The notes under the pieces were generated by a model. It saw nothing but the letters and a program-made list of their open reading frames with translations, did not search any database and was not told the origin of the DNA. A DNA stretch of 64,000 bases, from NCBI GenBank assembly GCA_004297005.1, contig SCVA01000057.1:1-64000 (forward strand), given 5' to 3'. A program made the translations under genes and the position numbers. Position 1 is the stretch's first letter. Each line of letters starts with the position of its first letter. This DNA comes from Nevskiaceae bacterium (GTDB taxonomy: Bacteria; Pseudomonadota; Gammaproteobacteria; Nevskiales; Nevskiaceae). Positions 47,843 to 56,921 of the stretch are shown one piece after another.

Positions 47843-48685
47843 ATGAACCGCAAGATCCTCATCACCGGCGGCAACAGCGGCATCGGCTACGAGATGGCGT
47901 TGGCCTTCGCCGCCCAGGGCGACGAGGTGCTGATCGCGGCGCGCGATGCAGCCAAGTCGGCCGCCGCCATCGCCCGCATCCGCGCCCTGCATCCGCAGGC
48001 GCAAATCGAGAGCCTGAGCCTGGATCTCGGCGACTGGCCGGGCGTGGACCGCTGCGCCGACGCGGTGCTGCAACGCTGGCCGCTGATCGACGTGCTGATC
48101 CTCAACGCCGGGCTCTACACCATGAAGCTCTCGCGCCTCGCCAATGGCTACGAGACCATGATGGGCACCATGCACTTCGGGCACTTCCGTCTGGCGCAGC
48201 GCCTGCTGCCGGCGGTGCAGGCCGCGGAGCAGGGCCGCATCGTGGTGACCAGCTCGATGGTCCACCGGCTGGGGCGCATCGACGAGGCCAGCTTCACCGA
48301 CCCCGGCCGCCACAAGTCCGGCCTGCACGCCTACGGTCAGGCCAAGCTCGCCAACCTCTTGTTCACCCGCGAGCTGGCGCGCCGCCTGCAAGGCAGCCGA
48401 GTCACCGTCAACGCCTTCCACCCCGGCGCGGTCGCCACCGACATCTACAACCAGCTGCCGGCGGCGCTGCGGCCGCTGGTCACCCGCTTCATGCTCAGCC
48501 CGCGCCAGGGCGCGGATACCGCCATCTGGCTGGCCACCGCGCCGGAGCTGTCCAGCACCAGCGGCGAATACTTCATCAAACGCCGGCGCAATGCCGGCAG
48601 CGCGCTCAGCCGCAAGCCCGAGGAAGCGGCGCGGCTGTGGGCGCTCAGCGAGCAACTCTTCCCGGCGTCCGCGCCATCCCCCTGA
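47843..48685 (+). CDS. Short-chain dehydrogenase/reductase (retinol-dehydrogenase-like)
   Basis: The 280-residue protein has TGGNSGIGYEMALAF, LILNAGLYT, VTSSMVHR and YGQAKLANLLF with the catalytic Tyr-Lys, followed by VNAFHPGAVATDIY. This is the classical SDR layout of retinol-dehydrogenase-like proteins. It is tightly linked to the MBL gene before and the SRPBCC gene after (gaps 13 and 12 nt). Confidence 0.88.
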   Translation: MNRKILITGGNSGIGYEMALAFAAQGDEVLIAARDAAKSAAAIARIRALHPQAQIESLSLDLGDWPGVDRCADAVLQRWPLIDVLILNAGLYTMKLSRLANGYETMMGTMHFGHFRLAQRLLPAVQAAEQGRIVVTSSMVHRLGRIDEASFTDPGRHKSGLHAYGQAKLANLLFTRELARRLQGSRVTVNAFHPGAVATDIYNQLPAALRPLVTRFMLSPRQGADTAIWLATAPELSSTSGEYFIKRRRNAGSALSRKPEEAARLWALSEQLFPASAPSP

Positions 48686-48697
48686 CGGATTCCTGCC

Positions 48698-49252
48698 ATG
48701 CCCCAATCACAGCCGCTGCGCGTCGCCGCCACCGCCCTGGGTCTGTTGCTGAGCCTGCCCGCTTCGGCGACGGTGCTGGATGTCGCCGCCAATGGCTTCA
48801 CCATCGAGAACAGCCTCACCGTACCGACCGACGCGATGACCGCCTACCGCGCCCTGGTCAACGACGTCGGCCACTGGTGGCCGGCCGACCACACCTGGTG
48901 GGGCAAGGCGGAGAACCTGAGCATCCAGGCCCGGGCCGGCGGCTGCTTCTGCGAGTTGAACGGCGAGCAGCAGGCCCAGCACATGACGGTGAGCTTCGCC
49001 GACCCCGGCAAGCTGCTGCGCATGCTCGGTGGACTCGGCCCCTTGCAGGGCATGGGCCTGAGCGGCACGCTGGAATGGCGCTTTGCGCCCGCCGACAAGG
49101 ACAAGCCGGAGGCCGGCACCCGCATCACACTCTGGTACCGCGCCGGCGGCTACGCGCCCAAGGACATCAGCGGTTTCGTGCCGGTGGTCGATCGGGTACA
49201 GGCCCAGCAGCTTGGCGGCCTCGGCGACTTCCTGCGCAAGGCCGAGCACTAG
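48698..49252 (+). CDS. Exported SRPBCC (START-like) domain protein
   Basis: The 184-residue protein has a signal peptide (ALGLLLSLPASA-TV) and a helix-grip fold of the AHSA1/SRPBCC type: VPTDAMTAYRALVNDVGHWW, ADHTWWGKAENLSI, and GMGLSGTLEWRFAP. Such domains hold hydrophobic ligands. It ends the MBL-SDR-SRPBCC group. Export of this fold is less common than the cytoplasmic version. Confidence 0.78.
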   Translation: MPQSQPLRVAATALGLLLSLPASATVLDVAANGFTIENSLTVPTDAMTAYRALVNDVGHWWPADHTWWGKAENLSIQARAGGCFCELNGEQQAQHMTVSFADPGKLLRMLGGLGPLQGMGLSGTLEWRFAPADKDKPEAGTRITLWYRAGGYAPKDISGFVPVVDRVQAQQLGGLGDFLRKAEH

Positions 49253-49360
49253 CCACCGCTGCGGGCAGGTGCCGTCGCCAAAAAAATTTGCCGGCGGGTT
49301 TAAACCCTGCGGCCGTTTGCGCTGTCCACTGTGGTCATCCCTTTCCCTTTCGAGCCCGCC

Positions 49361-51133
49361 ATGAGCCCAGCCCAACCGCGCCGCCTCGCCCTGCTGCTGC
49401 TGATCGCCCTGGCCAGCAGCGCCTGCGGCAAAAAGACCGAACCCGCCGCCGCTCCCGCTCCGGCCGCCGCCAGCACGCCGGCAGAGAACGCCGAGTGGCG
49501 GGGCTTCCTGAAGCAGTATCAGGAGGACTACTTCGTCGCCAATCCCGCCTTCGCGGTGGTGCAGGGCCGCCACGAGTTCGACGGCAAGCTGCCGGACTGG
49601 AGCCGCGAAGGCATCGGCCGCGAGATCGCCCGTCTGGAAGCGGCGCGCGCCAAGGCCCTGGCATTTAGCGGCCTGTCGCCGCAGCAGACTTACGAGCGCG
49701 ATTACCTGCTGGCGCGCATCGACGGCGATCTGTTCTGGGCACGCGACTCCGGCGCGCCCTGGAAGAACCCGGCCTACTACAGCGGCAGCCTGGAACCCAG
49801 CGTCTATCTGACCCGGCCCTACGCGCCGCTCGATCAGCGCATGAAGGCCTTCATCGCCTACGCCAAGGCCATCCCCACCGCGACCGCGCAGATCCGCGCC
49901 AATCTGAAGACGCCGCTGCCGAAGACCTTCGTGCAACTGGGCATCAACGGCTTTGGCGGCTTTCCCGACTTCTACCGCAAGGACGTGCCGACGATCTTCG
50001 CCGAGGTGAAGGACGAGGCCCTGCAGAAGGAGCTGGCCGCCGCCATCGAGCCGGCCGCCAAGGCCATGCAGGAACTCGCCGACTGGCTCAAGAGCGAGCA
50101 GCCCAAGGCCAATGACGACTACGCGCTCGGCGCCGAGAAGTTCGCGGCCATGCTGAAGATGACCGAAGGCGTCGATACCCCGCTGGCGGAGCTGGAGGCC
50201 ATCGGCAAGGCCGACCTCGCCCGCAACCAGGCGGCGCTGAAGGAGGCCTGCGCGGCCTTTGCGCCCAAGGCCAGCATCGTCGCCTGCATCGCCAAGGTCG
50301 GCGCCAACAAGCCCAAGGGCGGCGCTGTCGAAGGCGCGCGGGCGCAGCTCGCCGGCCTGAAGCAGTTCCTCATCGACAAGGACCTGGTCAGCATCCCCGG
50401 CACCGAGGAAGCCCTGGTCAACGAGGCGCCGCCGTACCAGCGCTGGAACTTTGCCTACATCGACATCGCCGGCCCCTACGACAAGGGCATGCCCAGCACC
50501 TACTACATCGCTCCGCCCGACCCGACCTGGTCGAAGGCCGACCAGGACGCCTACGTGCCCGGTCAGGCCGACCTGCTGTTCACCTCGGCGCACGAGGTCT
50601 GGCCCGGCCATTTCCTGCAGTTCCTGCACGCCAACCGCTCGCCTTTCGAGTTCGGCCAGTTGTTCGTCGGCTACGCCTTTGCCGAAGGCTGGGCGCATTA
50701 CACCGAGGAGATGATGTGGGAAGCCGGCCTGGGCGAGGGCTCGCCGGAAATCCACATCGGCCAGCTCTCCAACGCCCTGCTGCGCGACGTGCGCTACCTC
50801 TGCGCCATCGGCCTGCACACCCAGGGCATGAGCGTGCAGACCTGCGAGACGATGTTCCGCGAACAGGGTTACCAGGACCCGGGCAACTCCCGCCAGCAGG
50901 CAGCGCGCGGCACCTACGATCCGGCCTACCTCAACTACACCATGGGCAAGCTGATGATCCTGAAGCTGCGCGAAGACTGGACCGCCAGCCGTGGCGGCCG
51001 CAGCGCCTGGAAGGCCTTCCACGACCAGTTCCTGTCCTACGGCGGCCCGCCGATCCCGCTGGTGCGCGCGCAGATGCTGGGCAAGACCGAGGGCGGCTTG
51101 TTCCCCGCCCTGGCCACCGCCGCCAAGGAGTGA
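49361..51133 (+). CDS. DUF885 family lipoprotein (putative metallopeptidase)
   Basis: The 590-residue protein from the ATG at 49361 has a lipobox (LALLLLIALASSAC-GKK), an Ala/Pro-rich linker and a long helical DUF885 domain. A zinc-like site is seen in FTSAHEVWPGHFLQ (from about residue 411) with the downstream Glu in AFAEGWAHYTEEMMWE. Family members are annotated only as DUF885, but these motifs support metallopeptidase activity at the cell envelope (inference). An in-frame start at 49331 adds ten non-conserved residues. Confidence 0.87.
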   Translation: MSPAQPRRLALLLLIALASSACGKKTEPAAAPAPAAASTPAENAEWRGFLKQYQEDYFVANPAFAVVQGRHEFDGKLPDWSREGIGREIARLEAARAKALAFSGLSPQQTYERDYLLARIDGDLFWARDSGAPWKNPAYYSGSLEPSVYLTRPYAPLDQRMKAFIAYAKAIPTATAQIRANLKTPLPKTFVQLGINGFGGFPDFYRKDVPTIFAEVKDEALQKELAAAIEPAAKAMQELADWLKSEQPKANDDYALGAEKFAAMLKMTEGVDTPLAELEAIGKADLARNQAALKEACAAFAPKASIVACIAKVGANKPKGGAVEGARAQLAGLKQFLIDKDLVSIPGTEEALVNEAPPYQRWNFAYIDIAGPYDKGMPSTYYIAPPDPTWSKADQDAYVPGQADLLFTSAHEVWPGHFLQFLHANRSPFEFGQLFVGYAFAEGWAHYTEEMMWEAGLGEGSPEIHIGQLSNALLRDVRYLCAIGLHTQGMSVQTCETMFREQGYQDPGNSRQQAARGTYDPAYLNYTMGKLMILKLREDWTASRGGRSAWKAFHDQFLSYGGPPIPLVRAQMLGKTEGGLFPALATAAKE

Positions 51134-51140
51134 GCCGGCC

Positions 51141-51554
51141 TTGAGTCCGCTAGAACAGTTCCTGCCCTTCGTCACCAACCACCCACTGCACCGGGCGATG
51201 GGTGTCGAGCGCATTGCCGCCGCCGAGGGTCAGGCCTCGACCGAGATCCTGGTCGGGCCTGACCTGGTCAATCCCGCCGGCATGTTTCACGGCGGGGTGG
51301 TCTACACGGTCTGCGACATGGTCTGCTTCGCCGCCCTGCTCGGCCGCCTGCAGCCGGGCGAGACCGCCGCCACCCACGACATCCACGTCTCGGTGATGAA
51401 GGCGGCGCGCCTGGGCGAGCGGGTGCTGTTCACCGGCCGGGTGCTCAAGCACGGCCGCACGCTGGCCTTCATGGAAGCCGAGGCGCATTGCGGTGACACC
51501 CTGCTGGCGCGGGCGACGGTGACCAAGTCGATCCTGAAGATGCCGGCCAGCTAA
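51141..51554 (+). CDS. Hot-dog thioesterase (PaaI family), TTG start
   Basis: The 137-residue protein has MGVERIAAAEGQASTEILVG and NPAGMFHGGVVYTVCDM, the PaaI hot-dog signature, then IHVSVMKAARLGERVLFTGR. I chose the TTG at 51141 because AAGGAG lies ten bases upstream, inside the end of the DUF885 gene, and no earlier start avoids the DUF885 frame. It is probably co-translated with DUF885. Confidence 0.8.
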   Translation: MSPLEQFLPFVTNHPLHRAMGVERIAAAEGQASTEILVGPDLVNPAGMFHGGVVYTVCDMVCFAALLGRLQPGETAATHDIHVSVMKAARLGERVLFTGRVLKHGRTLAFMEAEAHCGDTLLARATVTKSILKMPAS

Positions 51555-51643
51555 GGCGATCCGGCCCAAGCTGGTGGCGGCAATTTCGCCGGCCTGTAAC
51601 GGCCGGCCGCTAGCCTGCGCGGCGCGCCACCGCCCTGACTGCC

Positions 51644-52987
51644 ATGCCCATCGCCACCCGTCTTCTGTCTTCGCTGTTGTTGCTCTCCCTGCTCGCCGCC
51701 TGCGATGGCGGCAGTGCCACCGACAACACCGCGATTTCACCGCCGCCCACAGGGAACGACCTCTACGGCCGATTTGAAGGCGGCAGCGGCGGCGCCGGCC
51801 TGGGCATCGCCGGCCTGCATTACCAGGGCAGCGGCTACGCGGCTTACACCGAGGCCGACGGCAGCTACCGCTATCGCGCCGGGGATCGCCTGCGCTGGCA
51901 GATCGGCGATGTGCTGTTGGGCGAGACCACCTCCGGAGCGCTGACCAGCCCCTATGCGCTGGCCGGCAACTGCGACTTCGATGCCACGCTGGTGCGGCTG
52001 GCGCGCCTGCTGCTGAGCCTGGACCGCGACGCCGACCCCGACAACGGCCTGCAAATGCCGGCTATCCCGGCGGCTTCAGTGCCCCGCCCGCTCGCCGACT
52101 TCAGCGAGGCCGAGCTGAGCGAGCGTCTGCAGCGCTGGCTAGGCGCCGGGCGCAGCCTGGTGGAGGAGCGCACGGCGGTGGACGCCTTCGTGCGCGTGCT
52201 CGACGACGAGCGCTGGGAACAGACCAGCCGCGAGGAATTCCGCCTGAGCGCGATTGTCCGCTCCCAGGGCCTGTCCACCGACGGCAGCGGCTGGGTGTTT
52301 TCCTGGCAGAACGGCCTGCAACGCACCGGCGACTCCCCGCTGTACCTGGCCAGCGCGACCGTGCTCGACGCCATCCCCGCCGAGCTGCGCGACGCCGGCA
52401 GCGATCACATCGGCGATACCGACATCCTCGACGGCCGCCTCTACGCGCCGGTGGAGAATGCCGGCTACACCAACCCACTGATCCTGGTCTACGACCCGGT
52501 GACGCTGGAGTATCTCGGCGAGGCCTATCCGCTGGCGCCGCACCAGGCCCATGTCGCCTGGATCGCCCTCGACGGCGCCCGCCGCCTTGCCTACAGCGGC
52601 GACTGGGACCCGATGCCGGTGGTCAATGTCTACGCGCTCGACCAGGGCTTTGCGCTGCTCCGCCAGATTCCGCTGAGCGAGCCGCTGAGCCGGGTGCAGG
52701 GCGGCAAGGTCTACCAGGGCGCGCTGTACCTGAGCCGCGACGACGAGGCCAACAGCGTCTACAAGATCAACCTCGACACCGGCACGGTGCTGCCGCTGTT
52801 CAGCCTGGAGCCCGACCTCAGCGGCCTGCTGGGTGAGATGGAGGGCCTGGCCTTCCGCGACCTCGCCGACGGCAGCCAGATGCACACTCTGGAACTCAAG
52901 GCCACATACCTGGGCGCCAACTTCCGCCATCACGGCCGCAGCCTCGCGCCAGCCCGGCAGCGCTGGTGCGCCACGCCCGGCTCCTGA
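51644..52987 (+). CDS. Lipoprotein with probable beta-propeller repeats
   Basis: The 447-residue protein has a lipobox (LLSLLAAC-DGG) and an N-terminal carboxypeptidase-regulatory-like start. Its second half has repeating strands such as ILDGRLYAPVENAGYTNPLI, VYDPVTLEYLGEAYPL and GALYLSRDDEANSVYKINLD, which look like blades of a beta-propeller. I do not recognise a named family or catalytic residues. Confidence 0.65.
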   Translation: MPIATRLLSSLLLLSLLAACDGGSATDNTAISPPPTGNDLYGRFEGGSGGAGLGIAGLHYQGSGYAAYTEADGSYRYRAGDRLRWQIGDVLLGETTSGALTSPYALAGNCDFDATLVRLARLLLSLDRDADPDNGLQMPAIPAASVPRPLADFSEAELSERLQRWLGAGRSLVEERTAVDAFVRVLDDERWEQTSREEFRLSAIVRSQGLSTDGSGWVFSWQNGLQRTGDSPLYLASATVLDAIPAELRDAGSDHIGDTDILDGRLYAPVENAGYTNPLILVYDPVTLEYLGEAYPLAPHQAHVAWIALDGARRLAYSGDWDPMPVVNVYALDQGFALLRQIPLSEPLSRVQGGKVYQGALYLSRDDEANSVYKINLDTGTVLPLFSLEPDLSGLLGEMEGLAFRDLADGSQMHTLELKATYLGANFRHHGRSLAPARQRWCATPGS

Positions 52988-52998
52988 ATACTGCGGGC

Positions 52999-53175
52999 AT
53001 GCCCGCCGAGTCTCCTCCGCTACCACCCCGCCCACTCGCGCCCAGCGAGGACGACTGCTGCCATCAGGGCTGCGCGCCCTGCGTGTTCGACCTCTACGAA
53101 CGCGCGCTGGAGCGCTGGGAAGAACGAGTGGCCGCCGCGCAGAAGGGGGCGACGCCAGCGCCATCCCGCGACTAG
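52999..53175 (+). CDS. Small oxidoreductase-like domain protein
   Basis: The 58-residue protein from the ATG at 52999 has proline-rich start PPLPPRPLAPSEDDCC, then HQGCAPCVFDLYERALERWE. This C-C-x-x-G-C-x-x-C-V-x-D-x-Y pattern is the oxidoreductase-like domain (PF09791), seen as a short stand-alone protein or as the front of larger reductases. Cysteines suggest metal or Fe-S binding. It lies 51 nt before the Old Yellow Enzyme gene, a fitting partner. Confidence 0.75.
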   Translation: MPAESPPLPPRPLAPSEDDCCHQGCAPCVFDLYERALERWEERVAAAQKGATPAPSRD

Positions 53176-53226
53176 CTGAACGCCACCTACAATCGGCCGG
53201 CGCAGCCCGCGCCCACCAACGCCACC

Positions 53227-54468
53227 ATGACTCCTGCCCAGACCCTCGCCCAGCCGCTGCGCCTCGCCTGCGGCGTCAGCCTCAAGAACCGCCTCGCCAA
53301 GTCGGCGATGAGCGAGGCCCTGGCCAGCCTCGACAACCGCCCCGGCGAGAAGCTGGAGCGCCTCTACGGCGTCTGGGCGCAGGGCGGCGTCGGCCTCTGC
53401 ATCACCGGCAACGTGATGATCGACCGCAATGCCCTGGGCGAGCCCGGCAATGTGGTGGTGGAAGACGAGCGCGACCTCGACGCCCTGCGCCGCTGGGCCA
53501 GTGCCGGCAGCGCCAACGGCACTGCGCTGTGGATGCAGATCAACCATCCCGGCAAGCAGTCCCCCAAGGGCCTCAACCGCGAAACCGTGGCGCCCTCGGC
53601 GATCCCCTTCGGCCCGGAGATGTCGAGCTTTTTCGCCACTCCGCGCGAGTTGCGCGCCGACGAGATCGAAGCCCTGGTGCTGCGCTACGGCCGCGCCGCC
53701 GGCATCGCCAAGAAGGCCGGCTTCGGCGGCGTGCAGATTCACGGCGCGCACGGCTATCTGGTCAGCCAGTTTCTCTCGCCACGCCACAACCAGCGCAGCG
53801 ATGCCTGGGGCGGCAGCGCCGACCGGCGTCGCCGCTTCGTGCTGGCGGTACTGGCGGAGATGCGCCGACAGGTGGGCGCGGGTTTTCCCATCGGCATCAA
53901 GCTCAACTCCGCGGACTTCCAGCGCGGCGGCTTCACCGAGGAGGAGTCGCTGGACACCGTGCGGGCGCTCGCCGAGGCCGGCATCGACCTCATCGAGATT
54001 TCCGGCGGCACCTACGAGGCCCCGGTGATGACCGGCGTGAAGAAGGTGAAGGACAGCACCCGCGTACGCGAGGCCTACTTCCTGGAGTTTGCCGAGAAGG
54101 CACGCGCGGCGGTGTCGGTGCCGCTGATGCTCACCGGCGGCTTCCGTAGCGCCGAGGGCATGGCCGAGGCCATTGCCAGCGGCGCGGTGGATCTGGTCGG
54201 CATTGCCCGCTCGATGGCGATGGAACCCGATCTGCCCGCGCGCCTGCTCGCCGGCGAAGCTCCACGCCATCAGGTGCGGCCGATCAGCACCGGCATCGCC
54301 ATGGTCGACCGCATGGCACTGATGGAGGTGGCCTGGTACACCCGCCAGCTCCGCCGCATCGGCGAAGGTCGCGCGCCACGCCCGACCGAATCCGGCCTCG
54401 CCGCCTTCGCCGTCGGTCTGGTCGAGAACGGCTGGCGCACCTTCCAGACCCGCCGCCTGCGCGCCTGA
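53227..54468 (+). CDS. NADH:flavin oxidoreductase (Old Yellow Enzyme family)
   Basis: The 413-residue FMN-binding TIM barrel has [29 protein letters not shown], the catalytic-type [48 protein letters not shown], and [17 protein letters not shown]. OYEs reduce activated alkenes such as enones. The C-terminal FeS/NADPH domain of longer relatives is absent, so a partner must supply electrons or NAD(P)H acts directly. Confidence 0.92.
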   Translation: MTPAQTLAQPLRLACGVSLKNRLAKSAMSEALASLDNRPGEKLERLYGVWAQGGVGLCITGNVMIDRNALGEPGNVVVEDERDLDALRRWASAGSANGTALWMQINHPGKQSPKGLNRETVAPSAIPFGPEMSSFFATPRELRADEIEALVLRYGRAAGIAKKAGFGGVQIHGAHGYLVSQFLSPRHNQRSDAWGGSADRRRRFVLAVLAEMRRQVGAGFPIGIKLNSADFQRGGFTEEESLDTVRALAEAGIDLIEISGGTYEAPVMTGVKKVKDSTRVREAYFLEFAEKARAAVSVPLMLTGGFRSAEGMAEAIASGAVDLVGIARSMAMEPDLPARLLAGEAPRHQVRPISTGIAMVDRMALMEVAWYTRQLRRIGEGRAPRPTESGLAAFAVGLVENGWRTFQTRRLRA

Positions 54469-54479
54469 GCACCGTCGCA

Positions 54480-55115
54480 ATGCGCCAGGCCCCCGCCCAC
54501 CGCTGGTTCGCCCTCTGCACACTGAGCCTGGCCTTGCTGCTGGGCTTGGGCGCCTGCGGCGACAAGCCGCCGCGCATGGCGCGCCTGCCCGGCGATGCGG
54601 TGATCCTCGCCTTTGGCGACAGTCTCACCTTCGGCACCGGCACGACGCGCGAGCTGGCCTACCCGGCGCAGTTGGCGGAGCTGGTGCAGCGCCGCGTGAT
54701 CAATGCCGGCGTGCCGGGCGAGACCAGCGCCGAGGGTCTGGAACGCCTGCCGGCGGCGCTCGACGAGCACCAGCCGCAACTGGTGATCCTCTGCCTGGGC
54801 GGCAACGACATGCTGCGCCAGCAGAACCGCGCGGCCATGCGCGACAACCTGGCGGCGATGATCCGCGAGATCCGTGGACGCGGCATCGCCGTGCTGCTGC
54901 TGGGCGTGCCCGAGCCCAAGCTGCTCAGCCTCAAGGCCGAGCCCAGCTACGCCGCGCTGGCGCAGGAATTCGGCCTGCCGCTGGAGGCCGAGGCGATCCC
55001 AGAAGCGCTCGGCGACCGCGACACCAAGTCCGACGCCATACACCCCAATGCCGCCGGCTACCGACAGATTGCCGAGGCGATCGCCAAGCTGCTGAAGAAG
55101 GCCGGCGCGGTCTGA
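54480..55115 (+). CDS. tesA: GDSL arylesterase / lysophospholipase L1 (TesA-like lipoprotein)
   Basis: The 211-residue protein has a signal with an LGAC-GDK lipobox and the SGNH blocks: [10 protein letters not shown] (Ser nucleophile), [12 protein letters not shown] (block II Gly), LGGNDMLR (block III Asn), and [12 protein letters not shown] (Asp-His). It is the usual TesA/arylesterase length. It is envelope-bound rather than free periplasmic if the lipobox is used. Confidence 0.88.
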   Translation: MRQAPAHRWFALCTLSLALLLGLGACGDKPPRMARLPGDAVILAFGDSLTFGTGTTRELAYPAQLAELVQRRVINAGVPGETSAEGLERLPAALDEHQPQLVILCLGGNDMLRQQNRAAMRDNLAAMIREIRGRGIAVLLLGVPEPKLLSLKAEPSYAALAQEFGLPLEAEAIPEALGDRDTKSDAIHPNAAGYRQIAEAIAKLLKKAGAV

Positions 55116-55198
55116 GCGCCGCCAGACCTGCCCCTATCGGCCAGCTCGCCCGCGCGCGTAGGATGCGAGGCACAACAACGCCCTGGGGAGGGTAAGAA

Positions 55199-55462
55199 AT
55201 GATCCGCAACAACTTCGTCCGCGCGGCGCTACTGCTGCTGTTGGTCAGCGGGCTAAGCGCCTGCATGCAGAGTGTGGGCCCGGGTGGTGTGCAGCAGAGC
55301 GCCGGCCCGGCTTCGGCCAGCAGTACCGGCAACAACAGCTGCCGCATCAGTTGTTCCGGCCGCAGCTACAGCGCCAGTTGCCCGGCACGGGAAAACCCAC
55401 TCTGCCAATGCAGCCACGCCCCTTACGCCAGTTGCGTAGGCAGCGTGCAGCCGCGTCAGTAG
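55199..55462 (+). CDS. Small cysteine-rich lipoprotein
   Basis: The 87-residue protein has a lipobox (LLVSGLSAC-MQS), a Gly/Ser/Ala linker and a short Cys-rich end (SCRISCSGRSYSASC, CQCSHAPYASC). The cysteines may form disulphides in the periplasm. I do not recognise a family. It stands alone, with the 24-base palindrome downstream. Confidence 0.6.
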   Translation: MIRNNFVRAALLLLLVSGLSACMQSVGPGGVQQSAGPASASSTGNNSCRISCSGRSYSASCPARENPLCQCSHAPYASCVGSVQPRQ

Positions 55463-55514
55463 CCCTCTCGGCAGCGCCCACACTCGCCGCCCTCAAACCC
55501 CGCAAGCCAAAGTC

Positions 55515-55538
55515 CCCTCCCCCGCGAGCGGGGGAGGG
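55515..55538. repeat. 24-bp extragenic palindrome, copy 1
   Basis: CCCTCCCCCGC-GA-GCGGGGGAGGG is a perfect eleven-pair stem with a two-base loop, in the 228-base gap between a small lipoprotein and the DUF1295 gene. A second copy with loop TT is at 58989-59012. GC-rich palindromes like this are common between genes in xanthomonads and could act as REP-like elements or Rho-independent stems without T tails. Confidence 0.85.
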
Positions 55539-55690
55539 TTAGGGAGGGCGCGTTCGCATTCGCCTTGGCCTACCGCACCCAGCAAGCCCCAAACCCTACT
55601 CCTCTCAGGGTAGGCCCCAGCCCTGACGCTCCCCTCATAGTCGCCGCACGCAATCCCAACAACGCCTGCCCATCCTGAGGGGGATGAACC

Positions 55691-56563
55691 ATGGCCACGC
55701 GCGCCGACTTCGCACCCATCGTGGTTTCCTACCTGCTGTGCGTCGCCGCCGGCGCCGCCCTGCTGTTTGGCGGCAGCGGCCTGCCGCAGCCCTGGGACGC
55801 CCTCGCCGCCGACGTGCTCGCCACCGTGGTGATCTTCGGCTTTAGTTACGCCTACAAGAACTCCAGTTTCTACGACGCCTACTGGAGCGTGATTCCGCCG
55901 CTGCTGGCGGTCTACTGGTACTGGGCCAACCCCGGCAGCTTCGAACCCACTCGCGCGGCGCTGGTGATTGGTCTGGTGTGGCTGTGGGCGATCCGGCTCA
56001 CCACCAACTGGTCGGTGTACTGGGGCGGCCTGCACCACGAAGACTGGCGCTACCCCATCGTCCGCGCCCGCGCCGGCCGCTTTGCCACGCTGGCCGATTT
56101 CGGCGGCATCCATCTCTTCCCCACCCTGCAGGTGTTCGCCGGCTGCCTGCCGATCTACGCCGTGCTGAGCCAGGGCAGCGCGCCGCTGGGCTGGCTGGAT
56201 GCGCTGGCCTTCATCGTGACCCTGGGCGCGATCAGCCTCGAACTGATCTCCGACCTGCAATTGCACGCCTTCATCGCCCGCCGCCAGCCCGGCGAGTTCA
56301 TCAGGACCGGCCTCTGGGCCTGGTCTCGCCACCCCAACTACCTGGGCGAACTGAGTTTCTGGTGGGGCCTGGCCTTGTTCGGCCTCGCCGCCGCGCCGCA
56401 GGCCTGGTGGTGGGTGCTGCCCGGCGCGCTGACCATGAACCTGATGTTTGTGTTCGTCAGCGTGCCCTTCATGGACGAACGCAGTTGCGAGCGCCGCCCC
56501 GCCTACCGCGAGCACATGCGCAAGGTCTCGGCGCTGATGCTGTTGCCGCCGCGCAAGGGCTGA
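55691..56563 (+). CDS. DUF1295 membrane protein (steroid-5-alpha-reductase/ICMT-like)
   Basis: The 290-residue protein has seven or so membrane segments and ends with the family signature GEFIRTGLWAWSRHPNYLGE then FWWGLALFG and DERSCERRPAYREHMRKVS. DUF1295 proteins share this NADPH-site-like part with steroid 5-alpha-reductases and isoprenylcysteine methyltransferases. The substrate is unknown. Confidence 0.87.
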   Translation: MATRADFAPIVVSYLLCVAAGAALLFGGSGLPQPWDALAADVLATVVIFGFSYAYKNSSFYDAYWSVIPPLLAVYWYWANPGSFEPTRAALVIGLVWLWAIRLTTNWSVYWGGLHHEDWRYPIVRARAGRFATLADFGGIHLFPTLQVFAGCLPIYAVLSQGSAPLGWLDALAFIVTLGAISLELISDLQLHAFIARRQPGEFIRTGLWAWSRHPNYLGELSFWWGLALFGLAAAPQAWWWVLPGALTMNLMFVFVSVPFMDERSCERRPAYREHMRKVSALMLLPPRKG

Positions 56564-56921
56564 ACCGAGTCAGCGGCACCGCGCGCGGCTAGCGCGCTTG
56601 CGCCCTGCCCTCTTGCGGAACACTGGGGCAGGCGGCGCATACTGCGACCATAAAGGCCGGTGACGGGAATCCCGGCCCATAGAACTATTGGGAGCCAAGA
56701 GCGTGTCCAGCCTCTGTTCCGTGTTTCGCATCCGCGCTTCGGCGAATCCTCAATGGATTCAGCGTGTTGTACTTTCTCATTCCAGATTAGACGGGCGTGC
56801 CGCCAGATGGACGGCTTGCCGCTTTCCATCTAGTCAATGTTGGACTCAAGACCGACGGCGAAGACTAACGGTGTAGATCTCCGCTCTCAGATAACCAACA
56901 CCGACTTACATAGGGGACGAT
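56564..56921. other. 358-base gene-free stretch marking a drop in GC
   Basis: No gene is supported. There is a hairpin-like GCCGG-tgacgggaatc-CCGGC (about 56657-56678) and nothing else clear. GC falls from left to right toward the AT-rich orphan gene that begins at 56922. An open minus-strand frame (56503-56829) here looks like chance. Confidence 0.5.

Noticed and set aside
48707-51214. 835-residue open frame opposite the SRPBCC and DUF885 genes
   Set aside because: Both sense genes have recognisable domains and signals; the antisense frame has none.
56503-56829. Open frame of 108 residues on the minus strand
   Set aside because: It starts inside a sequence with no ribosome site and overlaps the DUF1295 gene end; no domain.
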